A DNA stretch of 64,000 nt. Origin: Streptomyces sp. BK239. GTDB lineage: Bacteria; Actinomycetota; Actinomycetes; Streptomycetales; Streptomycetaceae. Shown in pieces: positions 51,401-58,352 of the stretch. The translations under genes and the position numbers were made by a program. The notes below the pieces were generated by a model. The model made no database searches. It had not been told where the DNA came from and worked only from the letters and a program-made list of their open reading frames with translations. Each line of letters begins with the position of its first letter. Within the stretch, counting starts at the first letter, position 1. The stretch covers positions 565,195 to 629,194 of the forward strand of contig NZ_SHKS01000001.1 of the NCBI RefSeq assembly GCF_004217285.1, written 5' to 3'.

Positions 51401-52482
51401 CCGATAACGGTTGCGGTTCCTGGGGCTTCCTGTCCGGGGTTTGCTCCACAAGCGGCGAACTGTTCTATGGACTGGTCAGCAACGTCCCACGCACAGCGGA
51501 GTACGCTGGCTGGATCTTCGATAGCGACTGCCGAAACGGTGGTGGGCCCGGAAGCCCTGGCTGTGACTATGGTGCCGACTTCGACAACTGGATAGCCGGC
51601 TACGGCTATGACACGACCAGTGATGCCTATCAGGTTCCTAGCGTACTGGTGGCCATTTTTGGCCATAAACCCCTTTCGGTAAAGCCGCCGCGTGGAAAGT
51701 CTTCGCCTGGTTGTAAGTGCTTCCTTGCGGGCACGGACGTCCTGATGGCCGACGGAACCACCAAGAACATTGAAGACGTAGAAGTGGGTGATGAAGTTCA
51801 GGCCACCGATCCGGAAACCGGCGAAGTTGGCCCTCGTGAGGTCACCCACCTCATCGTCACTGAAGACGACAAGTTCTTCAATGAACTCTCCATAGCCACG
51901 TCAGACGGCGTTTCACATTTGACGGCGACCCACGAACATCCCTTCTGGTCCCCTTCTGCCCGCACTTGGACTGCAGCCAGAGACCTCACCCCCGGTATGA
52001 CCTTGCTCACGGAAGCCGGCGCTACTGTCACAGTCACAGCCAACCGTTCCTTCAGCAGGCATGCTCGTACATACAACCTCACGGTTGACGACTTGCACAC
52101 GTACTATGTGCTGGCGGGGCAGACTCCGGTTCTCGTTCACAATTCGAGTGGAATATGCGGAACCGCGGCGCTGGAGAACGGGGGCTGGCAGCATATTCTG
52201 GACCGTCACCGGCCCGGTGGTGCGTTGGTCGACGACGAGGCGGGTATCTTCATCGGCAAGGAGAAGAAGGTCCGTCAGAGGATTGCTGACACCATCAATC
52301 GCGGCACTCCCAAGCCGAACACGCCAGACCCTGTTACTGGCGCGCCGCGGCCCGGCCAGATTTATGAATGGGACTTCGGTGACACTATCGGCAAGGCTGG
52401 TCCGGCAAATGGGGGTGGAGACTTGACCGGCATCCGCGTGATCGTGAATGACGGAAAAGTCGTGACAGCCTTCCCGTTCTAG
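45421..52482 (+). CDS. RHS-repeat polymorphic toxin with Hint domain and C-terminal RNase-like tip
   Basis: Giant exported protein of 2353 residues. After a twin-Arg-free signal segment (RLSAAAGFLLVPGLLTPIAA) comes a long shell region with YD repeats (TYDALGRPATV, TEYDALGRLTKV, YDLFGRQTSS, TYDKAGNTATR), ending in the RHS core junction GAREYDPAVGQFISVDPLLE and DPSG near 51160. A pretoxin Hint domain (about 2097-2238: CKCFLAGTDVLMADGTTKNI, TATHEHPFWS, LHTYYVLAGQTPVLVHNS) should cut off the last 115 residues. That tip has HILDRH and TGIRVIVNDGKVVTAFP, resembling BECR/EndoU-like RNases, a weak inference. The candidate immunity gene follows 27 nt later. Start ATG at 45421 after GGAAGAGG. Confidence 0.88.
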   Translation: MNRYSSRLSRGSRASRRRAWTRRLSAAAGFLLVPGLLTPIAAAGTATAAPSKQPEPPARQADRVSPMTMRVNKKTEAELKKAAAETNKAISRAAADQAKKPVWPSAGKATLNVPASGAAQAAAGTLPITLAPPAKTAKSEKAARGPITVEVLDRAQTDKLGVKGLVLKVTGSATGGSAALGIDYSRFASAYGGDWAGRLQASRLPDCALSNPAAAQCHGATRLEHVNDRADQQLTAQLTFQPALAPRQSRAGTTASGRTMLVALSAGAASARGDYKATPLSASSSWEAGGSSGSFTWSYPLRTPPAAAGPSPTLSISYDSGSVDGRTASSNNQGTTIGEGFDLTSSFIERKYGSCDDDDQADKYDLCWKYSNASLVLNGKATELVKDDTTGEWRLKNDDASTVAHSIGADNGDDGDIGDKGEYWTVTTGDGVKYVFGLNKLDGAGTTDRTESVWTVPVFGDDAGEPGFTAGDTFAKRVKKQAWRWNLDYVEDTHGNAMSYWYEAESNNYDQLGDDNTGTPYIRGGYLKEIRYGQRKGALFKTTATAPAASDKIVFGYEERCIRELGSACSELTEKSRDEWPDVPFDAVCKDGDKCTGNVGPSFFTRKRLTTITTYAWNAAPATPAFEPVDEWKLKQTYVDPGDTGDSADQSLWLQEIRHTGKRGASIALDPVVFTHEFLANRVDGTADDILPFYKPRLKTVTSESGAQTIVSYMPEDCVAGRTMPTVDKNTRRCYPVNWAPNGEKTPILDWFHKYPVQAVSTTAPKGGLEAVEHTYSYGSNGGAWHYNEDPFTKEKERTWSSWRGYDQVTHLVGKANGIQTKTVTYYLRGMNGDRVLDGDGKLDPKVRKSVSVTAFKAAALADQDQFAGFTRETVAYDGATAISSTVNTPWSKRTSTQHKSYADTEAYFLNTAATTTHTYITSSATPSWRTRTVNTTFDATYGMPVTVSDRGDDSKLGDETCTRTWYARNNATGINSLVSRKRVVANAKTDPVSDPCTITDADLDLPTDSSRPGQVISDTATSYDTTAEWSAAQEPTAGEIRWTGRAKGYTSADQPQWQKTAAFTYDALGRPATVADTNGLVTAATTYVPAASGPLTSTVVKNALQHPTQTLVDFATASPTKITDPNGKITETEYDALGRLTKVWLPNQLKDLNRSPNQVYTYSVTNSAMPWVSTATLKGDGSGYNTSYTLYDSLLRPRQTQAPSPGGGSIIGQTLYDSRGLAVSSQADIWAHDQQPSGKPVEIDGGQPPIQTDTVYDGAGRAVKAITKTRNVVRWSTDTAYLGDTVTTTAPAGGQATATVTNALGQLTERREYGGPQPTGSDYTTTTHAYTPAGQQAAITGPDKTTWSYGYDLFGRQTSSTDPDKGTSTTGYNELDQAVRTTDVGRNKTLLTDYDSLGRKKGLWDGVKDADHQLTAWEYDKLLLGQQDTAIRYDGGSGPTGKAYTKKVNKRDNLYQVTDSSLVLPDSDPLVAAGVPKTLTTTSSYLLDGSVKQAGSPAVAGLASEIVSYKYNYLGVGLATEATGTTGYLLGATYDPLGAPSQLILGTDRTSSAKKAYLSYSYEAGTRRLTQANVRTDAQGYPLQDLHFTQDDAGNVTSVFDSTILGGTAKADNQCFAYDGHRRMTEAWTPKTADCAATGRTTNNIDGAAPYWTSYTYTQGGQRKTETQHTAAGDSTTTYTYDDPADNKPHTLDKTTGARLATYTYDKAGNTATRPGSTSPQTLTWNAEGELAKLTESTKETNYLYDADGELLIRRAKGDGDTVLYIGSTEVRLTLNGANKTLTGTRYYTAAGQTIAVRTATSGVSGTKLNFLAADHHGTSNVAMTATTFAPTKRYTTPFGADRGQPVYGPWPDDKGFLGKTRDTTTGLTHIGAREYDPAVGQFISVDPLLELDKHQTLNGYSYAVQNPLTHSDPSGMGLACGRGRDAACPDDGDPMPEPPGHDGNGLKYGGHRGSDGWTPTYTGAPGGGGTANTNSSGHTRGSGKGKSGPGDSDNGCGSWGFLSGVCSTSGELFYGLVSNVPRTAEYAGWIFDSDCRNGGGPGSPGCDYGADFDNWIAGYGYDTTSDAYQVPSVLVAIFGHKPLSVKPPRGKSSPGCKCFLAGTDVLMADGTTKNIEDVEVGDEVQATDPETGEVGPREVTHLIVTEDDKFFNELSIATSDGVSHLTATHEHPFWSPSARTWTAARDLTPGMTLLTEAGATVTVTANRSFSRHARTYNLTVDDLHTYYVLAGQTPVLVHNSSGICGTAALENGGWQHILDRHRPGGALVDDEAGIFIGKEKKVRQRIADTINRGTPKPNTPDPVTGAPRPGQIYEWDFGDTIGKAGPANGGGDLTGIRVIVNDGKVVTAFPF

Positions 52483-52509
52483 GTGAGAGAGTTCCTGCAA
52501 GGAGAAACC

Positions 52510-52974
52510 ATGATTCATCTTTCCTTCTCTCTCCCAGAGCCGGGTTCACCCTGGCGGAGGACCTGGGAGGGGGCCAAGCAAGGCGATCCTGCGGGTCTTG
52601 CAGAGATTGACCTTCGCTACAAGTACTTCGGCGTCAATGCCGAGATGCTCGTAGATGACGTGGAGGTCATCTCAAAGCGTAGATTTGTGACGCTCGTTGA
52701 TCTGGCCCTTTCAATCTCCCATGCAGGGAGGCGTATCTCGTCAGGGGAAAATGCGGCGTTCGGTTTCACAGAGAGCGAAGAGGTTATCCATCTGCGTCGC
52801 GATGGCGATCTCATTGCCTTGACCTCGTCGAAACGGCCATGGCGAGTTACTGCCGAGCGTGAAGAGCTCGAGAGTGCTTTCTCCGGATTCCTTCGAGAGG
52901 CGCATTCGTGTCTGACTTCAGAGATCCCTGGATTGGCTGTTAATCCGGTGATTCGGCAAATCCTGCCGGAATAA
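52510..52974 (+). CDS. Candidate immunity protein for the RHS toxin
   Basis: Protein of 154 residues, not recognised. No signal peptide, as needed for a cytoplasmic antidote. Mixed alpha/beta composition (IHLSFSLPEPGSPWRRTWEG, RYKYFGVNAEMLVDDVEVIS, REELESAFSGFLREAHSCLT). The start is clear: AAGGAG 6 nt before the ATG, 27 nt behind the toxin stop. GC content is visibly lower than in neighbouring genes, as is common for exchangeable toxin/immunity cassettes. Function rests on position and size only. Confidence 0.7.
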   Translation: MIHLSFSLPEPGSPWRRTWEGAKQGDPAGLAEIDLRYKYFGVNAEMLVDDVEVISKRRFVTLVDLALSISHAGRRISSGENAAFGFTESEEVIHLRRDGDLIALTSSKRPWRVTAEREELESAFSGFLREAHSCLTSEIPGLAVNPVIRQILPE

Positions 52975-53012
52975 CTCGGAACGTTCTCGAAGTGAGTGCA
53001 GAGTGATAAGGG

Positions 53013-53046
53013 GAGGCCCCACCGGAGTGATTTCCGGCGGGGCCTC
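53013..53046 (+). terminator. Strong hairpin after the immunity gene
   Basis: GAGGCCCC-A-CCGGA pairs with TCCGG-C-GGGGCCTC (13 pairs, one A-C mismatch) around a 6-nt loop, 38 nt past the stop. Likely terminator of the toxin operon. Confidence 0.75.
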
Positions 53047-53101
53047 AGGAGCTTTGACGCTGCGGCAACGTCAGCGGCCGAGCGCTGTGGCAGGTGGATC
53101 G

Positions 53102-53345
53102 TCAGGCGGTTCCTCGGTGCCGTTCAGGGCGTTGTTTGAGGCAATCGATGGCTTGGCGTTGGAGGTGAAGCCTGACGTGGGCATAGACGCCCGTGGTGAC
53201 GCCGATGTGGGCGTGGTCGAGCAGTTCCTTGATGGTGACGAGGTCGACACTGTTACAGGAGCACGGTGGCGATTGAGTGGTGGAGGTCGTGGAAGTGGAT
53301 GCGTCGGAGTCCGGCCTGTCGAGGAATGCAGAAGTGGAAAAATGT
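53102..53345 (-). pseudogene. Tyrosine recombinase (phage integrase) C-terminal relic
   Basis: One minus frame reads GLRRIHFHDLHHSIATVLL then a stop; the next frame continues VDLVTIKELLDHAHIGVTTG and VYAHVRLHLQRQAIDCL to the stop at 53102. Together this is the C-terminal catalytic part of a tyrosine integrase. The second catalytic Arg is His here (normally DLRHS, here DLHHS), and a frameshift separates the halves. It is dead. Confidence 0.7.
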
Positions 53346-53466
53346 CGACGCCCACTGTGAATATGCAGTTCTTCTGCATCGAATCTATAGGTGAATTTCT
53401 GCGCACACGGGCTGAAAGGTGTCGCACCCGTCAGGACCTCCCCGTCCGGCGGGCGTCGGGGCGGGT

Positions 53467-54507
53467 TCAGTCTGTCGCCAGTGGGGCCAGGGTCAAGGGG
53501 GCGATTCTGCCCTCCAGCATTGCTCCCAGGCCCTGGGCCGCGCAGATGTCGGGTTGTTCGGCGATGTGGACCGGCATGCCGGTGGCGCGGCGGAGCATCT
53601 GGTCGAAGCCGGGGAGCAGTGCCGAGCCGCCGACCATCATGATGCCGCGGTCCGCGAGGTCGGCGACCAGGTCCGGCGGGCATTCCCGCAGCACCCGGCC
53701 GATGCCGTCGAGGACCGCCGTCAGCGGCGTCTCGATCGCGTCCCGAACGGCCGCGGTGTCGACCTGGACGGTGCGGGCGAGTCCGGTGGCCACGTCGCGG
53801 CCGTGGATCTCCGTGCGGGCCGGTCCGTGCGCGGTGAGACCATTGCCGGACAGGGCGAGCTGAAGCGGCCTTACGGACTGGCTCGGCAGCATCAACTCGT
53901 GTTCGTGGCGCAGGTGCTGGACGATCGCGTGGTCCACGGCCTCCCCGCCGACCGGGATCCGCTCGGCGGTGACGAGGGAGCCGAGGGAGAGGACCGCGAC
54001 CTGCGTGGCGGCGGCCCCGCACACCATGATCATGGTGGCTTCCGGCTGTTCCACGGGCAGCCCGCAGCCGACGGCGGCGGCGATCAGCGTGTCCACCAGC
54101 TCCACCCGGCGGGCGCCGAGGCCGACGAGCGTCTCGACGGTCGCGCGCTGGGCGAGCGGCCCGGCGTCGTGCGGCGTGCAGGCGGCGGCCCGCAGGAAGG
54201 GCCTGCGGCGCAGTTGCCGGCGCAGCTTGTCGCCGATCAGGTGCCGCAGCATGCGCTGCGCCATCTCGATGTCGATGACCGTGCCGCCGGACACCGGGCG
54301 CACGACACGGATGTAGTGCGGGGTGCGGCCCGTCATCTTCTCGGCGAACTCCCCGACCGCGATCAGCGCGCCGGTGCGGGTGTTCACGGCCGCGGCGGAC
54401 GGCTGGTCGACGACGAGCCCCGCCCCCTTCACCCACACGCGGGTACGGGCCGCGCCCAGGTCGACTGCGAAGTGGCAGCGGCGCAACTGCTCCAGACTGG
54501 CGGTCAT
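53467..54507 (-). CDS. mbl: MreB-like actin homologue Mbl
   Basis: Actin-fold protein of 346 residues. Phosphate-1 loop FAVDLGAARTRVWVKGAG near residue 13, VRPVSGGTVIDIEMAQRMLR, CGAAATQVAVLSLG (phosphate-2), PVGGEAVDHAIVQHL, and GGSALLPGFDQMLRRATG (adenosine loop) are all present. In Streptomyces, MreB and Mbl support spore-wall synthesis, and mbl lies apart from the mre cluster, as here. It is slightly more divergent than MreB, which favours Mbl. The upstream region of about 215 nt holds the promoter. Confidence 0.88.
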   Translation of the reverse strand: MTASLEQLRRCHFAVDLGAARTRVWVKGAGLVVDQPSAAAVNTRTGALIAVGEFAEKMTGRTPHYIRVVRPVSGGTVIDIEMAQRMLRHLIGDKLRRQLRRRPFLRAAACTPHDAGPLAQRATVETLVGLGARRVELVDTLIAAAVGCGLPVEQPEATMIMVCGAAATQVAVLSLGSLVTAERIPVGGEAVDHAIVQHLRHEHELMLPSQSVRPLQLALSGNGLTAHGPARTEIHGRDVATGLARTVQVDTAAVRDAIETPLTAVLDGIGRVLRECPPDLVADLADRGIMMVGGSALLPGFDQMLRRATGMPVHIAEQPDICAAQGLGAMLEGRIAPLTLAPLATD

Positions 54508-54722
54508 GGCGGGTCCTCCCGAGAGCGCAGACCGTGGCGGCCGCCGGGCCGGCGGGCCTTCGTGCGTGGGCCGCCGGGCGGTGGCCTCCTACGCCATCGT
54601 GCGGGCGGGAGAGGACGCGCGCCCGCTGGAGGGGTCCGGGCGGGGTGCGGCCGAACGGGTGAAAACGGTCTTCAGCGCGCGGCGCGATCTGAGTGGGTGT
54701 CAGGGAAACGGCCGCTTGGGCG

Positions 54723-57700
54723 CTACAGTGCCCGCGCCGCGTCGAGCACCGGCGTGAGCGACCGCACGGTCACCTCGCAGCCCGCGCCCCTGAGTTCCTG
54801 CTCGACGGTCGGATTGCGGGCGAGGCCCAGGAAGCGCAGGCCGATCCGCTGGGCGGCGGTCAGCTCGGCCACCGTCGATCCGATGACGAGGCTCCTGGAG
54901 TGCGGGGCGCCCGGGGAGGACGGCCGCCCCGGCGCGGGCAGCGCTTGCAGGGCGCGCAGCAGGACGTCCGGGTTCGGGGTGAGCAGCGCGAGGTCCGGGG
55001 CGCGGCCGTGGATCCCGACCAGCGGCAGCCGGTACGGCTCCACGTACTGGCGGACGGCCCGTTCGCACACGTCCGTCACCAGCGCCACCCGCCGCCCCGA
55101 GGCGTGCAACGCCCTCACCAGAGCGACGGAGTTGTGGGTGGTGGGCGCGTGCAGGACGGCTTCCATCTCCAGGCCGTCCAGCCGGTTCCGAAGGAGAGGG
55201 GCCAGCGGATGCCGGGCGAAGACGCGCAGCACGTCGAGCGGGTGTGTGAGCGTGATGTCGCGGGGGCCGGAGGTGCGGGGTAGGGCGTCGCCCCGCTCGG
55301 CGTCGGGGGGCTGCTCGTCCCGGGGTTGGGTGGCGAGGGCCAGCAGCTTCAGCGCGGCCTCGCGGGCGGTCGTCGCCGTGAACAGGCGGGTGAGGGGGCC
55401 GTCGAATCCGAGCAGGACGGTCTCGGCCCGCGCGAGGAGCCCGGCGGGCGTCGCCTCGCCGGACCGCTCCTCGTGGCGTTCGCCGCGCTGCTCGCCGGAC
55501 GGGGCCGCCGGCGTGGGGGTCCGCCGGGGCTCGGGCGCGGGCGCCCACGCCGGCGCGAGCCGCACCTCGCACGTCACCGTCAGCCCCGGCACCGGCCATC
55601 TGCCCAGCCCGGCGTTGACCGCGCGCTGGGCGCCGACCGCGCGGCGCAGGGCCTGATGGCGGGTGACGCGGGAGGCGGCCTCCGTCAGATGGGCCAGCAG
55701 CCGCTCCGGTACACGCGTCACCTCGGCCCGTACGAACGCCACCGGGTCCGAGACCTGCCAGGTCAGCTCGGCCGTGGCCGCGAAGTCGCCCTTGCTGGAG
55801 CTGGGCAGCGACAGTCGGTGCACGGCGTGCTGGGGGGTGAGGTCCACCTCGTAGTACGTGGTCAGCCGGGGCGGGCGGATGCCGTGCGGCCGGGCGGGGT
55901 CGAGGAGGGTGAGCGGGCCGCCGGCCTGGGTGTGCACCACGGCGGTGCGGCCGTGCGCGGGCACGCCCAGTTGCCGCAGGTCCGGTGTGACGAAGGGGCC
56001 GCGCACCAGGTCCGGGCTCGCGTCCGGGTCGTCGTCCCGGGGTGCGGGCAGCGGGCAGTACCAGGCGAGCGGGGGCCCGTCGACCGCGTCGCCGTACAGC
56101 GGGCGGAAGCGGTGCGGGCCGGAGGCGGCGGAGCTGTCGGCGAAGGACTCGTAGAGGTCCGGCGGGACGAGCACCAGGACGGGGGAGTCGGTGTGCGCGG
56201 GCTCGGGAAGCCGCGGCCCGTGTCCGAACGTCACGCGCAGGCGCGGCGGTTCGGCCGGCTCGGCGAAGGGGCCGGGCAGCCAGCGCAGGACCGCCGCGAG
56301 GACGGGGAGGAGGTAGGCGTCCGCGTCGACGCCGACGTCGTAGCCGTCGGGGCGCACCCGGACGTCGTACTGGTGAGGGGCGAGATCGCCGCGTTCGAGG
56401 ACCTGGTGCACCGCGTACTCGAGCGAGATGCGCGCCTCGGGACGGGCGCCGAGATCGACGTCGGTCTCGAAGCGGAGGGTGCGGCGGCCGGTGCCCATGC
56501 CGGGGTCCGCCGTGCCGCCGGTGCCGGGGTCCGCCGTGCCGGGGTCCGCCGTGCCGCCGGGGCCGGGGTCTGCCATGTCGCCGGGGCCGGGGTCTGCCAT
56601 GTCGCCGGGGCCGGTGCCCTCGCCGGCGGCGTCACTGTTCGCGTCGCGGTCCTCGCGCTCGCCCGCGCCCCCCTCCGCTCCGAGTCGGCGTACCGTCTCC
56701 GCGCTCACCATCGCGAACGCCGGGGCGTCGGCGGGTGCCGTGTCGGCGGGGCTCGTCTCGGCGCGGAAACCGCCCGCCGTCAGGCCTGCCCGCTCGTCGA
56801 TCAACGCGCCCACGCGGTCGAGGAGTTCGCGGGCCCGGCCGCGCGCCGTGCGGGGCAGGGTGCGCAGCAGCAGGTCGCGTACGCCGGGGCGGAAGGCGTA
56901 CGAGCCGGGCGGGCCGGGGACGGCGGCGAGCATGCCGCTGAGGATCACCTCGGCCAGGTGCTGCGGGCGCGGATCGCGTTCCACCGCGCGCTGCACGAGC
57001 CGCATCACGGGTATCGAGGGCTGGGCCAGGGCCAGGTGCCCGGCGAGGCGGAACGCCTCCGGGGAGGCGGTGGCGCGGAAGCGGAGGACGAGGTCCTTCG
57101 CGGGGAGCGAGGCGAGGCCGGGAGCCGGATCGGCGAAGGCCGGGGCGGAGGGGCGTGGGGTGAGCCAGGCTGCCGCGCCGGGCGTGCGGCCGCCGCCGGG
57201 GGCGGCCAGCAGCCCCGCCCAGTGGGTGAGCCAGGGGACGCCGGCCTCCAGGACCGGGAGGGGGACGGCGGCGGGGTGCGGGGGCGGGGCGTCCCGGTCG
57301 TAGGGGGTGAAGGCGCAGGAGGTGAGCGGGGCCGCCGCGCCGGGGGAGGAGAGGACGCCCGGTTCGGCGGGCAGCGCCGTCGTCGCCCACAGGTGCTCCG
57401 GCAGCGGCTGGACGACGGCCAGCGGCATCCGGGCCGCCCAGTGGCGCAGAGCGCGGTACCAGCGCTCGCCCGCGGGGCCGGGCCGCCACTGCGGGCCCAT
57501 GCAGTCGCTGACGATCAGGGCGACGGTCCGGCCGTCCCCGGGGTCCGGGACGTGCCGGGCGCGGCCGTCGGGTCCCGCCGGGTGCAGGGTGACCGTGCGG
57601 AAGACGCCCGACTGGGCCAGTACGGCGTGCAGTTCGCGGACGAGGGGATGCCAGACCGGCATGGTTGGGCCGGTGTCGTGCACGAGGGCGAGCCGCAGCC

Positions 57701-58352
57701 AGCGGTCCCGTGCCGGGCGCAGGACGGGCAGCCAGACGTCGGGGTGTGCGCCGAGCCGTGCGATGCGGTCGGCTGTGGCGCGTTCGTCCAGCTCCCGCAC
57801 CCGCGCCGACGGCACCGTCCGCTTCAGGGGACGCAGGGCGCGCTGAAGGCTCAGGGGGCGGGGCAGCATCGGCGGCACGGGCGCGAGGAGCGGGGTACCG
57901 CCGCCGCCCGGTTCGCCCTGGTGGGCGGGGGCGCGGGGGAGCCGCAGGGGGACGCGGTCGGAGGCGGGCGGCGGGGAGGGGGCCGCGCGGTCGGGGGCGG
58001 AATCGGGGCCTGCGTCTTTCGCACGGGGGTGGGAGCCGAGCGGGCCGCCCTCGTCGTCCGTGGCTGCGGCCGCTTCCGTGAGGAAGTCTCCCTCGTCGCC
58101 CAACTGCCGTGCGAGCCAGAGAACTTCGGCGATCTCGCGAGGGGCCGGCGTGAACTCGGAAGCGGAGCCACGGCCGACGGCGGCGAGTACGGCGGCCAGC
58201 CGGGCGACGGCACGGACGTCCCGCCCCCGAGCCGCCTCCGCGTCGGAGCGGCCCGCCTCCGCGTCCCTGCCTTCCGCCTCGCCTTCCCCCTGTTCCTCCC
58301 CGTGTTCCTCCCTCTGATCTCCCCGCTGTTCCCCGGGGCGTTCAGAAGCCAT
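54723..58352 (-). CDS. SAV_2336/vWA-like conflict-system protein with C-terminal HAD domain
   Basis: Giant protein of 1209 residues, last gene of the leftward operon. N-terminal SAV_2336-type region (about 45-110: VRAVARLAAVLAAVGRGSA, EIAEVLWLARQLGDEGDFLT) and a Pro-rich linker precede a vWA-like domain from about 215 with a degenerate metal site, LALVHDTGPTMPVWHPLV, and ALIVSDCMGPQW. A linker with DPG repeats, a beta-rich middle (about 640-960) and a HAD-like domain (about 975-1209) follow: LLGFDGPLTRLF in place of DxDxT, RVALVTDVCERAVRQYV and SLVIGSTVAELTAAQRIGL. The second HAD Asp is Pro, so catalysis is uncertain. It overlaps the MoxR gene by 11 bp. Confidence 0.78.
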   Translation of the reverse strand: MASERPGEQRGDQREEHGEEQGEGEAEGRDAEAGRSDAEAARGRDVRAVARLAAVLAAVGRGSASEFTPAPREIAEVLWLARQLGDEGDFLTEAAAATDDEGGPLGSHPRAKDAGPDSAPDRAAPSPPPASDRVPLRLPRAPAHQGEPGGGGTPLLAPVPPMLPRPLSLQRALRPLKRTVPSARVRELDERATADRIARLGAHPDVWLPVLRPARDRWLRLALVHDTGPTMPVWHPLVRELHAVLAQSGVFRTVTLHPAGPDGRARHVPDPGDGRTVALIVSDCMGPQWRPGPAGERWYRALRHWAARMPLAVVQPLPEHLWATTALPAEPGVLSSPGAAAPLTSCAFTPYDRDAPPPHPAAVPLPVLEAGVPWLTHWAGLLAAPGGGRTPGAAAWLTPRPSAPAFADPAPGLASLPAKDLVLRFRATASPEAFRLAGHLALAQPSIPVMRLVQRAVERDPRPQHLAEVILSGMLAAVPGPPGSYAFRPGVRDLLLRTLPRTARGRARELLDRVGALIDERAGLTAGGFRAETSPADTAPADAPAFAMVSAETVRRLGAEGGAGEREDRDANSDAAGEGTGPGDMADPGPGDMADPGPGGTADPGTADPGTGGTADPGMGTGRRTLRFETDVDLGARPEARISLEYAVHQVLERGDLAPHQYDVRVRPDGYDVGVDADAYLLPVLAAVLRWLPGPFAEPAEPPRLRVTFGHGPRLPEPAHTDSPVLVLVPPDLYESFADSSAASGPHRFRPLYGDAVDGPPLAWYCPLPAPRDDDPDASPDLVRGPFVTPDLRQLGVPAHGRTAVVHTQAGGPLTLLDPARPHGIRPPRLTTYYEVDLTPQHAVHRLSLPSSSKGDFAATAELTWQVSDPVAFVRAEVTRVPERLLAHLTEAASRVTRHQALRRAVGAQRAVNAGLGRWPVPGLTVTCEVRLAPAWAPAPEPRRTPTPAAPSGEQRGERHEERSGEATPAGLLARAETVLLGFDGPLTRLFTATTAREAALKLLALATQPRDEQPPDAERGDALPRTSGPRDITLTHPLDVLRVFARHPLAPLLRNRLDGLEMEAVLHAPTTHNSVALVRALHASGRRVALVTDVCERAVRQYVEPYRLPLVGIHGRAPDLALLTPNPDVLLRALQALPAPGRPSSPGAPHSRSLVIGSTVAELTAAQRIGLRFLGLARNPTVEQELRGAGCEVTVRSLTPVLDAARAL
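56500..56612. repeat. Coding repeats giving TADPG/MADPG
   Basis: Imperfect repeats of CCGGGGTCCGCCGTG and CCGGGGTCTGCCATG with spacer CCGCCGGGG encode alternating GDMADPGPG and GGTADPG peptides in the linker of the vWA/HAD protein. A flexible, expandable linker. Confidence 0.8.
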
